64,000 bases of DNA from JBMNGG01 sp050949705 (GTDB taxonomy: Bacteria > Bacillota > Thermosediminibacteria > Thermosediminibacterales > Tepidanaerobacteraceae), in contig JBMNGG010000006.1 of the NCBI GenBank assembly GCA_050949705.1, forward strand, positions 62,001-126,000, read 5' to 3'. A program made the position numbers and the translations under genes. The notes beneath the pieces were generated by a model, which was given only the letters and a program-made list of their open reading frames with translations, did no database searches and was not told the origin of the DNA. Below, in pieces: positions 38,336 to 47,189 of this stretch. Each line of letters starts with the position of its first letter. The first letter of the stretch is position 1.

Positions 38336-38601
38336 TGAATATGAATATAATTAAAGCTAGAGCAATTGTTTCTACAATATTGATAATATCGGGGCTTATT
38401 ACTTTTGTCACAGGAGGTATTTTGTATTTTATAAAATACGGTATGTGGCTTTGGTTTACCCGAAAATTTCTAAATGATGCCCATGCCGTTTGTGGTCTAG
38501 TCATGGGGATTGCAGTAGTAATCCATTTGTTCCTTAATAGACACATGTATAAGATGGAAATGAAGGCATTGATAACACAGAAAAAGCACAAAAGGGGGTA
38601 A
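38335..38601 (+). CDS. DUF4405-like small membrane protein
   Basis: 88 residues with two helices (about 10-31 and 47-66). Histidines are placed as in cytochrome-b-like DUF4405 proteins: DAHAVCGLVMG and VVIHLFLNRHMYK (residues 50, 63, 68). The start overlaps the FMN lipoprotein stop by one base. DUF4405 is known to occur with extracytoplasmic flavinylated proteins, so it likely moves electrons between the membrane pool and the flavin lipoprotein. Confidence 0.78.
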   Translation: MNMNIIKARAIVSTILIISGLITFVTGGILYFIKYGMWLWFTRKFLNDAHAVCGLVMGIAVVIHLFLNRHMYKMEMKALITQKKHKRG

Positions 38602-38606
38602 AACAC

Positions 38607-40560
38607 GTGTCACATAAAATAGCTATTATTGCTCCCTATGCAGGGTTATCGGATGCAGCGCAGCAAGTATGTAGTGAACTTGAAGCTGAAGCAGAGATTG
38701 TAGTAGGAGATTTGGACGAAGGTGTTAAAGCTGCAAGAAAGCTTATCGATCAAGGTGTAGAAGTTATAATTAGTCGAGGTGGCACTGCAACAGCAATAAC
38801 CAATCAACTCGACGAGCCTGTGGTAGAGATTATAGTAAGTCCCTATGATATTATAAGAGCGGTGGCTAGTGCTAAAAGGTATGGTAGACCATATAGGCAT
38901 CGTAGGATTTCGGAATGTTATATATGGCAGCAAAAGCTTGGAAGAAGTATTAGATGTAAAAATCGAGGAACTTGAAGTAAAAGATGAAAAAGATGCATTA
39001 TTTGTGATTGAAAAGGCTAAAAAAAATAGAATACAGGCAATAGTTGGTGATGCAGTATCTGTCCGCTACAGTAAAAAGATGGGGCTGAAGTCTATACTTG
39101 TAACATCGGGTAAAGAATCTATAAGCATGGCACTCCGAGAGGCTCAAGAGCTGGTTGCAGTAAGGCGAAGAGAAAAGGCAAAAGCAGAACAGTTTAAGGC
39201 AATACTTGATTTTACTTATGAAGGAATTATTGCTACAGATACAGAAGGTAAGATATCATTAGTAAATCCTGCAGCAGAAAAGATTTTAGGAAAAACCAAA
39301 ATATCACTTCTAAATCAACCTGCAGGTGAGGTGTTACCTAGTTTGGCATTAAAAAGGGTTCAAGAAAAGGGTAACACCTCTTTTAGGTGAACTGCACCGT
39401 GTGGGGAAATTCCATGTTAGTTCACAATTTAGTGCCTGTATTAACAAATGATGAAATAACCGGAACTGTAATAACATTTCAGGATGCTGGTCATCTTCAA
39501 GACTGTTGAGAATAAGGTGCGAAGAGAACTTTATTTAAAAGGTCATGTTGCACAACATACCTTTGAGGATATAATAACCTGTTCTTCAATAATGGAAAAA
39601 GCTATTAGTGAGGCAAGGCAATTTGCTCAAGCAGAGGCGGCAGTGGTAATCACAGGAGAAACTGGCACTGGGAAGGAGTTATTTGCTCAAAGTATTCATA
39701 ACACAAGTCAGCGAAAGGGTGGCCATTTTGTAGCTGTTAATTGTGCGGCGGTTCCTGAAAATCTCTTGGAAAGTGAGCTTTTCGGTTATGAAGAAGGAGC
39801 TTTCACTGGTGCTCGTCGTGGAGGGAAAAAAGGATTATTTGAACTAGCTCACGATGGCACCATATTTCTTGATGAAATTGGCGAACTGCCGCTGAAATTG
39901 CAGGCACGCCTCCTGCGAGTTCTGCAAGAAAAAGCAGTCATACGGGTAGGCGGAGACAGAGTTATTCCTATAAATGTTCGTATTATAGCTGCGACTCATC
40001 GAAATTTAGAGGCCTCGGTTAAAAATGGTACATTCCGTCAAGACTTATACTATAGGCTAAATGTTCTGAGGCTGTCATTACCTCCTTTACGGGAAAGAAA
40101 AGATGATATACCTTTGCTAATAGATCGGTTGCTTGAAAAGATTTGCAATAAAACTGCTAAAAAACCGCCTTTATTGAGTGATGCAGTATTAAAAATATTT
40201 TGCTCATACCATTGGCCGGGTAATGTAAGAGAGCTTCAAAATATATTAGAGCGTTTAGTGGTGTTGAAAGGCAGGTTGCAGAGTGCATTACCCTGAAGAT
40301 ATCAGTGAAATAATAGGAATACCCGACAGGCTAAAAAGGATAACATACGAATCACATTCAGCGGCACTCTAATAGAATTAAAAGGCAGTCTTAAAGATAT
40401 GGAAATGGCTATAGTACGCAAAACTCTAGAACTTACAGGTTATGACAAAGAAAAGACATCCAAAAAGCTAGGAATAAGTCTAGACCACTTTGTGGCGGAG
40501 ATTAAAAAAATGGGACATTGCAGAGTGAAAAATCATTTCAAAATGAAAAACATTAAAACA
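38607..40560 (+). pseudogene. PrpR-type sigma-54-dependent activator, multiply frameshifted
   Basis: Across frames this is a complete enhancer-binding protein. It starts with a PrpR_N sensor domain (VIISRGGTATAITNQL, PVVEIIVSPYDIIRAV, then IGIVGFRNVIYGS) and a PAS domain (AILDFTYEGIIATDTEGKISLVNPAAEKIL). An AAA+ domain follows (GETGTGKELFAQSIH, the sigma-54 contact ESELFGYEEGAFTGA, FLDEIGELPLKLQARLLRVLQE), and last a Fis-type HTH (VRKTLELTGYDKEKTSKKLGIS). Frame changes are needed near 38887, 39375, 39410, 39500 and 40290. A sigma-54 promoter lies 170 bases beyond its end. If truly broken, the downstream operon has lost its activator; alternatively these are sequence errors. Confidence 0.85.
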
Positions 40561-40576
40561 TGGCTTAAGATTGTAC

Positions 40577-40609
40577 AAAAGAGGCTATTTTATAACGATG
40601 GCCTCTTTT
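40577..40609 (+). terminator. Terminator after the sigma-54 activator
   Basis: AAAAGAGGC / GCCTCTTTT stem (9 bp) with a 15-base loop, followed by TT and AT-rich sequence. Confidence 0.8.
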
Positions 40610-40743
40610 TTCATTTTGAAAGGAAAAACCTAAAATTATTAGGATGTTCAATTTTAATAAAATAAAAGTGTAACCCATCAAACTCAAACAACATAAGACG
40701 CCACAATGTTTTTATTAATAATTTTATAAAGTTAATTTTATAA

Positions 40744-40759
40744 TGGCACAGATATTGCA
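40744..40759 (+). promoter_or_regulatory. Sigma-54 promoter (-24/-12)
   Basis: TGGCAC-N5-TTGCA is an exact match to the sigma-54 consensus. It lies 81 bases before the DUF1537 kinase gene and downstream of a PrpR-type activator gene, so assignment is firm. Confidence 0.92.
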
Positions 40760-40839
40760 AATAATTAAGTATCGAAAATAGAATCAATTAACAGGCCTGC
40801 ACAGTCAAATAGTAAAAGCATTTCGGAAGGAGTAAATTT

Positions 40840-42132
40840 ATGGGGTACATATCAATAATAGCGGATGATCTAACTGGTGCAAGTGATACAGGTATTCAGT
40901 TTCGTAAATATGGCTTAAAAACAAAAGTTATAGTAGATGTAGATAAATTAAGTGATTTTTTTCGAAGTGATGAGATTTTGTCAATTAACGCAAATACACG
41001 TCCCTTAAAACCGGAAAAGGCCTATAAAAAAGTTTACGATATATGCCATATGCTTAAACAGGCAGGCTTTTCCTGCATATATAAAAAAGTGGATTCAACA
41101 TTTAGGGGCAACCCCGGTATAGAACTGGAGGCGGTTATGGATGCTTTAGGCTCAAATTTAGCAATACTTGTTCCATCTTTTCCTGATAATGGTCGATGTA
41201 TGGTAAATGGATACTTAAAACTTACATCAGTTTTTGCAAAAAATAATGACATTGAAACTATATCTAAAGCTGAACAAGAACTTTGCCATGTGCCAACAAT
41301 TATGCAAGAACAAATGAAGAGAAAAGTCGCTAATATAGATTCAAAAACTGTTCGTCAGGGAAATAAAGCTATATATGGTAAAGTCTTGGAGCTTCACGAA
41401 AAGGGTTTTCAAGTGATAGCAATTGATGCCGTTACAAAAGAGGATTTAAATAACATTGCACTTGCTTGCAAATTTCTACCTAAAGAAACGGTACTCGCCG
41501 GAGCAGCAGGATTTGCCGCTTTTTTACCTGAAGTGATGGGTCTTTCTTCAAAAACCCATGTAAAACCCCTATTGAAGGAAGGAATTTTACTGGTAGTAAC
41601 CGGAACCTGCAATTCCACAACTAGAGTGCAGATAGACGAGGTATTAAACAAAACCACTGCTCATCTAATTAAAATAGATACAGACAAAATAATAAACGGT
41701 ATGACAAGAGAAGAAGTACTAAAAGTAGTACAAAGTGTAACACAACTTTATAAAACAGAAGAAACAATATCACACTTATTCATTATAGCAGTAGACACCC
41801 TTTTCAAGTTACCTAAAGTAAATAATGACCTAATAAGCAAATGGGGTAAGACTATAGCTTCTGCCGTTGGAGAGATTGTAGGGATATTAGTTGATAAAAA
41901 AATAGTTCAAAGTCTTGTAGTAACCGGTGGTGATACTGCTCTTCATGTATTAAAGGCATTACAAGCAAAAGGCATTGACCTTGAGGAAGAGCTTCTGGCA
42001 GGGATTCCATCTGGACGCCTTTTTGGAGGCAAGGCACATGATATTCCTATAGTAACAAAAGCAGGAGGTTTTGGACCACCAATGGCACTTCTAGAAGTAA
42101 TCGAACGTTTGCAAAATAGTATGGAAGCGTAA
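40840..42132 (+). CDS. Four-carbon acid sugar kinase (DUF1537)
   Basis: 430-residue cytoplasmic kinase of the OtnK/DtnK family, which phosphorylates D-threonate, D-erythronate or related acids at C4. Family features are IIADDLTGASDTGIQF at the N-terminus, YKKVDSTFRGNPGIELEA, the VVTGTCNSTT segment starting the C-terminal nucleotide-binding domain, VVTGGDTALHVLKAL and the final VTKAGGFGPPMALL. It is the first gene after the sigma-54 promoter, with GGAAGGAG before the ATG. The following pdxA2-like gene completes the known two-step pathway. Confidence 0.94.
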   Translation: MGYISIIADDLTGASDTGIQFRKYGLKTKVIVDVDKLSDFFRSDEILSINANTRPLKPEKAYKKVYDICHMLKQAGFSCIYKKVDSTFRGNPGIELEAVMDALGSNLAILVPSFPDNGRCMVNGYLKLTSVFAKNNDIETISKAEQELCHVPTIMQEQMKRKVANIDSKTVRQGNKAIYGKVLELHEKGFQVIAIDAVTKEDLNNIALACKFLPKETVLAGAAGFAAFLPEVMGLSSKTHVKPLLKEGILLVVTGTCNSTTRVQIDEVLNKTTAHLIKIDTDKIINGMTREEVLKVVQSVTQLYKTEETISHLFIIAVDTLFKLPKVNNDLISKWGKTIASAVGEIVGILVDKKIVQSLVVTGGDTALHVLKALQAKGIDLEEELLAGIPSGRLFGGKAHDIPIVTKAGGFGPPMALLEVIERLQNSMEA

Positions 42133-42204
42133 GAATATTAAGTTTTCCAGAAGAAGTATAATTCTTTAATTATATACAAAATTCGACATAAAGGTGGTAT
42201 AATA

Positions 42205-43239
42205 ATGATTGAGACAAAATCGACAATAGCAATAACAGTAGGAGATCCTTGTGGGATTGGGCCTGAAATAACAGCGAAAGCTTTAAGCCTTCCCGAAATA
42301 TATGACAAATGTAATCCTGTTGTCATAAGTGATGCGAATGTTATGAGACAAGCAGTTAAAATAGCAAATGTTAATTTAAAAATCAATCCAGTAGAAAATC
42401 TTGATGATTGTAAATATGAGCTTGGGACAATTGATGTATTTAATTTAAAAAACGTCGATGTAGAGCAAATTGAATTTGGTAAAGTAACTAAGTTAGGAGG
42501 TGAGTCCAGCTTTCAGTATATTGTAAAAGGTATAAACTTAGCGTTGGAAGGTAAGGTAGATGCCGTTACAACAGGACCAATACATAAAAAGGCCATAAAT
42601 CTAGCAGGTCATAAGTATTCAGGCCACACGGAGATATTTGCAGATTACACTAAGACAAAAGACTACTGTATGCTGCTTGTTGACAAGGACTTTCGAGTTT
42701 CCCATGTTACAACACATGTATCATTTAGACAAGTGCCAGATTTGGTAAAAACCGGCAGGGTGCTTAAAGTCATACAGCTTACAAATGAAGCGATAATTAA
42801 AATGGGCATAGAACAGCCCTGCATAGCTGTTGCAGGTTTAAATCCCCATTCCGGTGAAGAAGGCCTTTTCGGTAGGGAAGAAATAGAAGAGATTGAGCCT
42901 GCTATAAAAGAGGCTAACTTAATGGGAATGCATGTAGAAGGCCCTGTGCCCCCGGATACTGTGTTTGTTAAGTTAAGAGGTGGCCAGTACGATGCGGTAG
43001 TTGCCATGTATCACGACCAAGGCCATATTCCTACTAAACTTGTTGGCTTCAAATACGATGACAAATTAGGCAAATGGGGTTCCCTCTCAGGTGTCAATAC
43101 CACTTTAGGCCTACCCATAATTCGAACATCAGTGGACCACGGTGTAGCCTTCGGCAAAGCCGGAAAAGGCACAGCAAATCCCGAGAGCATGATTGATGCG
43201 ATTAAACTTGCGGCAATAATGGCGGGTAAGAGTAATTAA
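42205..43239 (+). CDS. pdxA2: PdxA2-family 4-phospho-threonate/erythronate dehydrogenase
   Basis: 344 residues. NAD-dependent oxidative decarboxylase of the PdxA family, expected to convert the 4-phosphate made by the upstream kinase to dihydroxyacetone phosphate. PdxA motifs are VGDPCGIGPEITAKAL, TTGPIHKKAINLAGHKYSGHTEIFAD, VTTHVSFRQVP, VAGLNPHSGEEG, AMYHDQGHIPTKLVGF and TSVDHGVAFGKAGKGTANPESM. Its pairing with DUF1537, and the absence of other pyridoxal genes, favours PdxA2 over vitamin B6 synthesis. Confidence 0.92.
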   Translation: MIETKSTIAITVGDPCGIGPEITAKALSLPEIYDKCNPVVISDANVMRQAVKIANVNLKINPVENLDDCKYELGTIDVFNLKNVDVEQIEFGKVTKLGGESSFQYIVKGINLALEGKVDAVTTGPIHKKAINLAGHKYSGHTEIFADYTKTKDYCMLLVDKDFRVSHVTTHVSFRQVPDLVKTGRVLKVIQLTNEAIIKMGIEQPCIAVAGLNPHSGEEGLFGREEIEEIEPAIKEANLMGMHVEGPVPPDTVFVKLRGGQYDAVVAMYHDQGHIPTKLVGFKYDDKLGKWGSLSGVNTTLGLPIIRTSVDHGVAFGKAGKGTANPESMIDAIKLAAIMAGKSN

Positions 43240-43334
43240 GAACAAAAATTAATGATGATTTTGGAACAAGGTAATTATGCAAAGGTTTGAATACGAAGTA
43301 TTACAATAATTAATCTTATTTGGAGGTTTAAACT

Positions 43335-44378
43335 ATGACTGAAGTTATGAAAGGACTTGTCAAAGAAAAACCAGAGCTAGGGGCGGTTTTATATAACAAT
43401 TTACCAATACCAGAAGTTAAAGAGAATGAGATATTAATTAAGGTGAAAGCTACTGCCATCTGTGGCACAGATATCCATATATATGATTGGACAAAATATG
43501 CGCAAGATAGATTACAATTACCAATGGTTTTTGGTCATGAATTTGCCGGAGACGTCGTTGAAGTCGGTTCAATGGTTAAGAATTTCAAAAAAGGTGATAG
43601 AGTAGCTGGAGAAACGCATATTCCATGTAATTACTGTTATCAATGTCAGACTGGTAATAGGCACATTTGTGAAAGTATGAAGATAATTGGAGTACAAACT
43701 CCGGGATCTTTTGCCGAATATATATCAATACCCGTTGATTGTGCCTGGAGACTAGATGACAGTCTAAGCTATGAGACCGGGGCTATGCTTGAACCAATGG
43801 GAGTAGCAGTACACGGTGTATTATCAGGAGAAATCGGTGGAAAAACTGTAGCGATTTATGGTTGCGGTCCGATTGGATTGATGGCGGTTGGTACAGCGGC
43901 AGCCTGTGGAGCCTCAAAGATTTTTGCTATGGATGTTTTTGAAAAAAAATTAGAAGTTGCAAAAAAAATTGGTGCCGATATAGTTTTAAAATCCGGTCAA
44001 GATAATGTAGTTAAGACTGTGCTGGATGCTACCGACGGAAGAGGAGTAGATGTCGTATTAGATTACTCAGGTAACGCTAAGGCAATCCAGGAAGGTTTTA
44101 ATATTTTACGAAAAGGTGGGCGTTTTACTTTTGTAGGTCTTCCAAATGGTACAGTTGCTTTAGATTTAAGTGAAGATATTATTTATAAGGAAACTAAGGT
44201 CAATGGGGTGACAGGACGCTTGATGTATGAAACCTGGTGGCAATGTAGTGAATTATTAAAATCAGGCAAACTTGAAATAAAACCTGTTATAGGTGGAGTT
44301 TATCCTCTTGAAGATTATGAACAGGCGTTTGATGCACTTAAAAATGGTGCTCCCGGCAAGATGATTCTGATTCCTTAG
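43335..44378 (+). CDS. Zn-dependent medium-chain dehydrogenase, threonine-dehydrogenase-like
   Basis: 347 residues. Catalytic zinc ligands lie in AICGTDIHIYDWTKYAQ and FGHEFAGDVVEVG; the structural zinc site is CNYCYQCQTGNRHIC. The NAD-binding motif is AIYGCGPIGLMAVGTAAACGASK, with MDVFEKKLEVAKKIGAD. The CGTDIHIYDW segment closely resembles L-threonine 3-dehydrogenase, but sorbitol or other polyol dehydrogenases also fit. In this operon it may oxidise a hydroxy acid feeding the DUF1537/PdxA2 step. Start ATG behind GGAGG. Confidence 0.88.
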   Translation: MTEVMKGLVKEKPELGAVLYNNLPIPEVKENEILIKVKATAICGTDIHIYDWTKYAQDRLQLPMVFGHEFAGDVVEVGSMVKNFKKGDRVAGETHIPCNYCYQCQTGNRHICESMKIIGVQTPGSFAEYISIPVDCAWRLDDSLSYETGAMLEPMGVAVHGVLSGEIGGKTVAIYGCGPIGLMAVGTAAACGASKIFAMDVFEKKLEVAKKIGADIVLKSGQDNVVKTVLDATDGRGVDVVLDYSGNAKAIQEGFNILRKGGRFTFVGLPNGTVALDLSEDIIYKETKVNGVTGRLMYETWWQCSELLKSGKLEIKPVIGGVYPLEDYEQAFDALKNGAPGKMILIP

Positions 44379-44679
44379 GATGGTATTAAAGGTGGAAAGT
44401 TTTTTTTTAACCTTGTAAAGATTAAAAAGTAACATCAATAATTATTAGACAAAGGATTTAGTATTGTATAAATTTTAGCACTACAAATTTATTTATCAAC
44501 AGACGAACACATAGACTACACTCGTTGTAAATATCAATTTATGATATCTTACATTGACATAACACTATGTAATGAATGTACTAGTAATACTTGAATTAAT
44601 GATTATTTTTTGGACATCCATTTAACCATAGCAAGATTTAGAAATAATCATCAAAAATAGTTTGTAAAGGAAGTGGCTT
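44379..44679 (+). other. 301-base intergenic region with candidate promoter
   Basis: No gene supported. A perfect TTGACA at 44554-44559 with a poor -10 (TGTACT at 44577) could drive the aminotransferase gene separately from the sigma-54 operon. Confidence 0.35.
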
Positions 44680-46014
44680 ATGTATAATTGTCAAATGAGT
44701 GCTGTGCTGAATAAACAATATCCAATTGTTGATCATGCTAAGGGCATGTATGTCTACGATACAGATGGCAAGTGTTATATCGATTGCGCAGCGGGCATCG
44801 CAGTTGTAAACATTGGGCACTCAGTACCCGAAGTCATTGATGCTATAAAGATTCAGGCTGAGCGTGTGTGTTTTACTTATGGCGGAACATTTACCAGTGA
44901 GCCAAGGCTGCGCCTTGCGGAGCAGATCATAAAGATGGCACCCCAGGGCATGGAGCGGGTATTCTTCTGTTCCGGCGGATCGGAAGCCATAGAATCATTA
45001 TTGAAGATTGCAAGACAGTATCAGATTGAACGAGGCTGCCCTGATAAATATAAGGTAATCACACGCTGGCAGAGCTACCACGGAAACACAATAGCAACTC
45101 TTGGTCTTGGTGGTAGACCTTCATGGCGTTCTAAGTACGATGTTTATTTACCCAAGATGCCACATATAGCACAATGCAATTGTTTTCGCTGCCCTTACGG
45201 TCTTTCCTATGGGAACTGCGGATTACCTTGTGCTTACGAGTTAGAGCGTATTATAAAATACGAGGGACCGGAGACTGTATCTGCATTTCTTATTGAACCT
45301 ATAACTGGAACTACGGCAGCTGCAACTGTACCACCTAAGGAATATATACAGATAGTGCGAGATATCTGTGATAAATACGATGTATTGTTCTGTGTCGATG
45401 AGGTCATCACTGGTTTTGGGCGTACTGGTAAGAATTTTGCTATCGATCATTTCGATGTAGTGCCTGATCTCATTGGCATTGCGAAAGGGCTTGCAAGTGG
45501 GTATGTGCCACTCGGAGGTGTTATTGTTAACAAAAAGGTAGCGGATGCATTTGTTAACGGCTCCGGTGCGTTGCAACATAGCTTCACATTTGCGGGTAAT
45601 CCTTTAGCGTGCGCTGCGGCAAGTGCTGCACTCTCTTATATTGAGAAAGAGAATTTAGTCAACCGTAGTGCGAAAATGGGCAAAGTATTCCTAGAAAAGC
45701 TAAAAACACTTTCGGATTTGCCTATGGTAGGTGATGTGCGTGGTATAGGATTAATGCTCGGAATTGAGTTTGTTAAGGATAAAGAAACACGTAAACCCTA
45801 TCCAGGAAGTGCGAAGATTTCAAGCAGGATATCCAAATACTGTTTCAATCATGGTGTAATCGTGACAGCTGGGGTGTCTGGCAGCGCAGATGGTGTTGAT
45901 GGTGAGGCAATGCAAATAGCGCCACCTTTCATAATAAGCGAAGAGGATATGGAAGTTGTGGTCACAACACTGCGCGAGGGAATACTTGAGACCTATGAAC
46001 AGCTTAAGCGCTAA
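44680..46014 (+). CDS. Class III (omega) aminotransferase
   Basis: 444-residue PLP enzyme. Motifs are YDTDGKCYIDCAAGIAVVNIGH, the PLP-phosphate site FFCSGGSEAIESLLKIAR, the Asp that contacts the pyridine N in FCVDEVITGFGRTG, and the Schiff-base Lys in IGIAKGLASGYVPLGGV. An unusual cysteine-rich insert (CNCFRCPYGLSYGNCGLPC, about residues 166-184) could bind a metal; it is seen in a subgroup of these enzymes. Likely 4-aminobutyrate/beta-alanine/taurine-type substrate. Start ATG behind AAGGAAG. Confidence 0.92.
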   Translation: MYNCQMSAVLNKQYPIVDHAKGMYVYDTDGKCYIDCAAGIAVVNIGHSVPEVIDAIKIQAERVCFTYGGTFTSEPRLRLAEQIIKMAPQGMERVFFCSGGSEAIESLLKIARQYQIERGCPDKYKVITRWQSYHGNTIATLGLGGRPSWRSKYDVYLPKMPHIAQCNCFRCPYGLSYGNCGLPCAYELERIIKYEGPETVSAFLIEPITGTTAAATVPPKEYIQIVRDICDKYDVLFCVDEVITGFGRTGKNFAIDHFDVVPDLIGIAKGLASGYVPLGGVIVNKKVADAFVNGSGALQHSFTFAGNPLACAAASAALSYIEKENLVNRSAKMGKVFLEKLKTLSDLPMVGDVRGIGLMLGIEFVKDKETRKPYPGSAKISSRISKYCFNHGVIVTAGVSGSADGVDGEAMQIAPPFIISEEDMEVVVTTLREGILETYEQLKR

Positions 46015-46277
46015 GGGATGTAAAACCTAAGAAAGCATAAAAACTTCTAAGGAGTATTAGCTGGAAGACTTGTTTTTGCCAAAAGAAAGCCCAGCCCAGC
46101 AGCACAAACGTTTGGAGTTGAAAAATTGAAACGCATCTGTACCAATCTTGGAAATAGCGGTGATTGTAGATGTTTTGTCAACTACGGGATGGTACAGGAA
46201 AGATTGATAACACTTTCATAAGGTGTAATCATCTCATCAAGCTTAAAAGGATTTCAAAATGAAACGGAGGATAGAGT
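46015..46277 (+). other. Intergenic region with possible gene remnant
   Basis: One frame reads about 60 residues without a stop (GRLVFAKRKPSPAAQTFGVEKLKRICTNLG split by no start codon) up to a TAA near 46221. I do not recognise it. It may be the tail of a deleted gene. Confidence 0.25.
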
Positions 46278-47189
46278 ATGTCGGTTAATTTTGGGGTTCT
46301 CGGCGTTGAACTCAAAGGTTTAGGTTTCAATGTGACAGAGAGCGAGAAAGGATTGTTTGCAGCATTTGGGAAAGAGGGCTGCCTTTTGCGCGCCGGGGTT
46401 GATTCGGTAGCGGGTGAAATAGCTTATGAGGCTGCGAAAACTCTGGCAAATAAAGGGGATTGTGTTGCCATATGCCTTACACCAAAGGGTAACATGGGAG
46501 CAAAAGAAATATTGGGCAATAATAGCTTTACTGCAACAGGAATATTTAATATAGATCAAATACCCATGATCGACGGAGGTCCTTGTCGCGGTGCTTCAGC
46601 GAAGGCACAATATGCTTCCACCGCACGTGTATTTGTCGTATTGCACGGATTTACGGCACACGGTGCACAACCGCATTTAGGTATAAATGCGGTTGATGCT
46701 GCTGCGCTTGCAATGAATGCTATTAACGCAATAAAAACACCGTATTATGTAAATCGCACAGTTCAGATTCTTTCCATAGATGCTGGCGGTTCATCGATAA
46801 ACATGATACCCGATCGAGTTTCCATGGTTGTGTCCATTGCTACCATAAGCAACGAATGGCTCGAAATCCTCATAGATAAGATTAAAAATGCAATTGAATG
46901 TTCCGCAAAATCCATCAAAGCTACAGCGGAATTTGAAATCAAACTCGGTCAAAAAGCACCAGATTATTCGAACAGTAGTGCAGTCACCGCGCTAGAGGCA
47001 GGTATAACTAGTGCATTTCGCGATATAGCACCGGTTGCAGTTTCAGCTAAGGGAAGTGATCAGCAAGAGATTGCTTCAATTTTTGGTTGCTCTTCTGCAT
47101 GTCTTGTAATTGAAGACGAGAAGTATAAGACTGCAAGTATAAATGCTCTAGTCACGGCAGCGAATGTTTTAAAGGGGGTGAAGATATGA
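46278..47189 (+). CDS. M20-like protein lacking canonical metal ligands
   Basis: 303 residues. The sequence aligns with M20D amidohydrolases, but key sites are changed. The usual LRADMDAL is LRAGVDSVAG, the HxCGHD motif is absent, and the QPAEE position reads LTPKGN. The dimerisation-domain motif FTAHGAQPHLGINAVDAAALAMNAI is preserved. The N-terminus is about 30-40 residues shorter than in typical members, although the start has a good site (CGGAGG). The gene overlaps the catalytically complete M20 gene by 4 bases, so it may be an inactive partner subunit; AbgA/AbgB gives a precedent for paired M20 subunits. Confidence 0.75.
   Translation: MSVNFGVLGVELKGLGFNVTESEKGLFAAFGKEGCLLRAGVDSVAGEIAYEAAKTLANKGDCVAICLTPKGNMGAKEILGNNSFTATGIFNIDQIPMIDGGPCRGASAKAQYASTARVFVVLHGFTAHGAQPHLGINAVDAAALAMNAINAIKTPYYVNRTVQILSIDAGGSSINMIPDRVSMVVSIATISNEWLEILIDKIKNAIECSAKSIKATAEFEIKLGQKAPDYSNSSAVTALEAGITSAFRDIAPVAVSAKGSDQQEIASIFGCSSACLVIEDEKYKTASINALVTAANVLKGVKI

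Noticed and set aside
40610..40665. Extension of the sigma-54 activator frame to 40665
   Set aside because: The extension runs through a clear intrinsic terminator and is not similar to the Fis-type C-terminus, so it reflects a shifted frame.
42205..43239. PdxA as a vitamin B6 synthesis enzyme
   Set aside because: Pairing with a DUF1537 kinase under a sigma-54 promoter, and absence of other B6 genes, favour the PdxA2 catabolic role.
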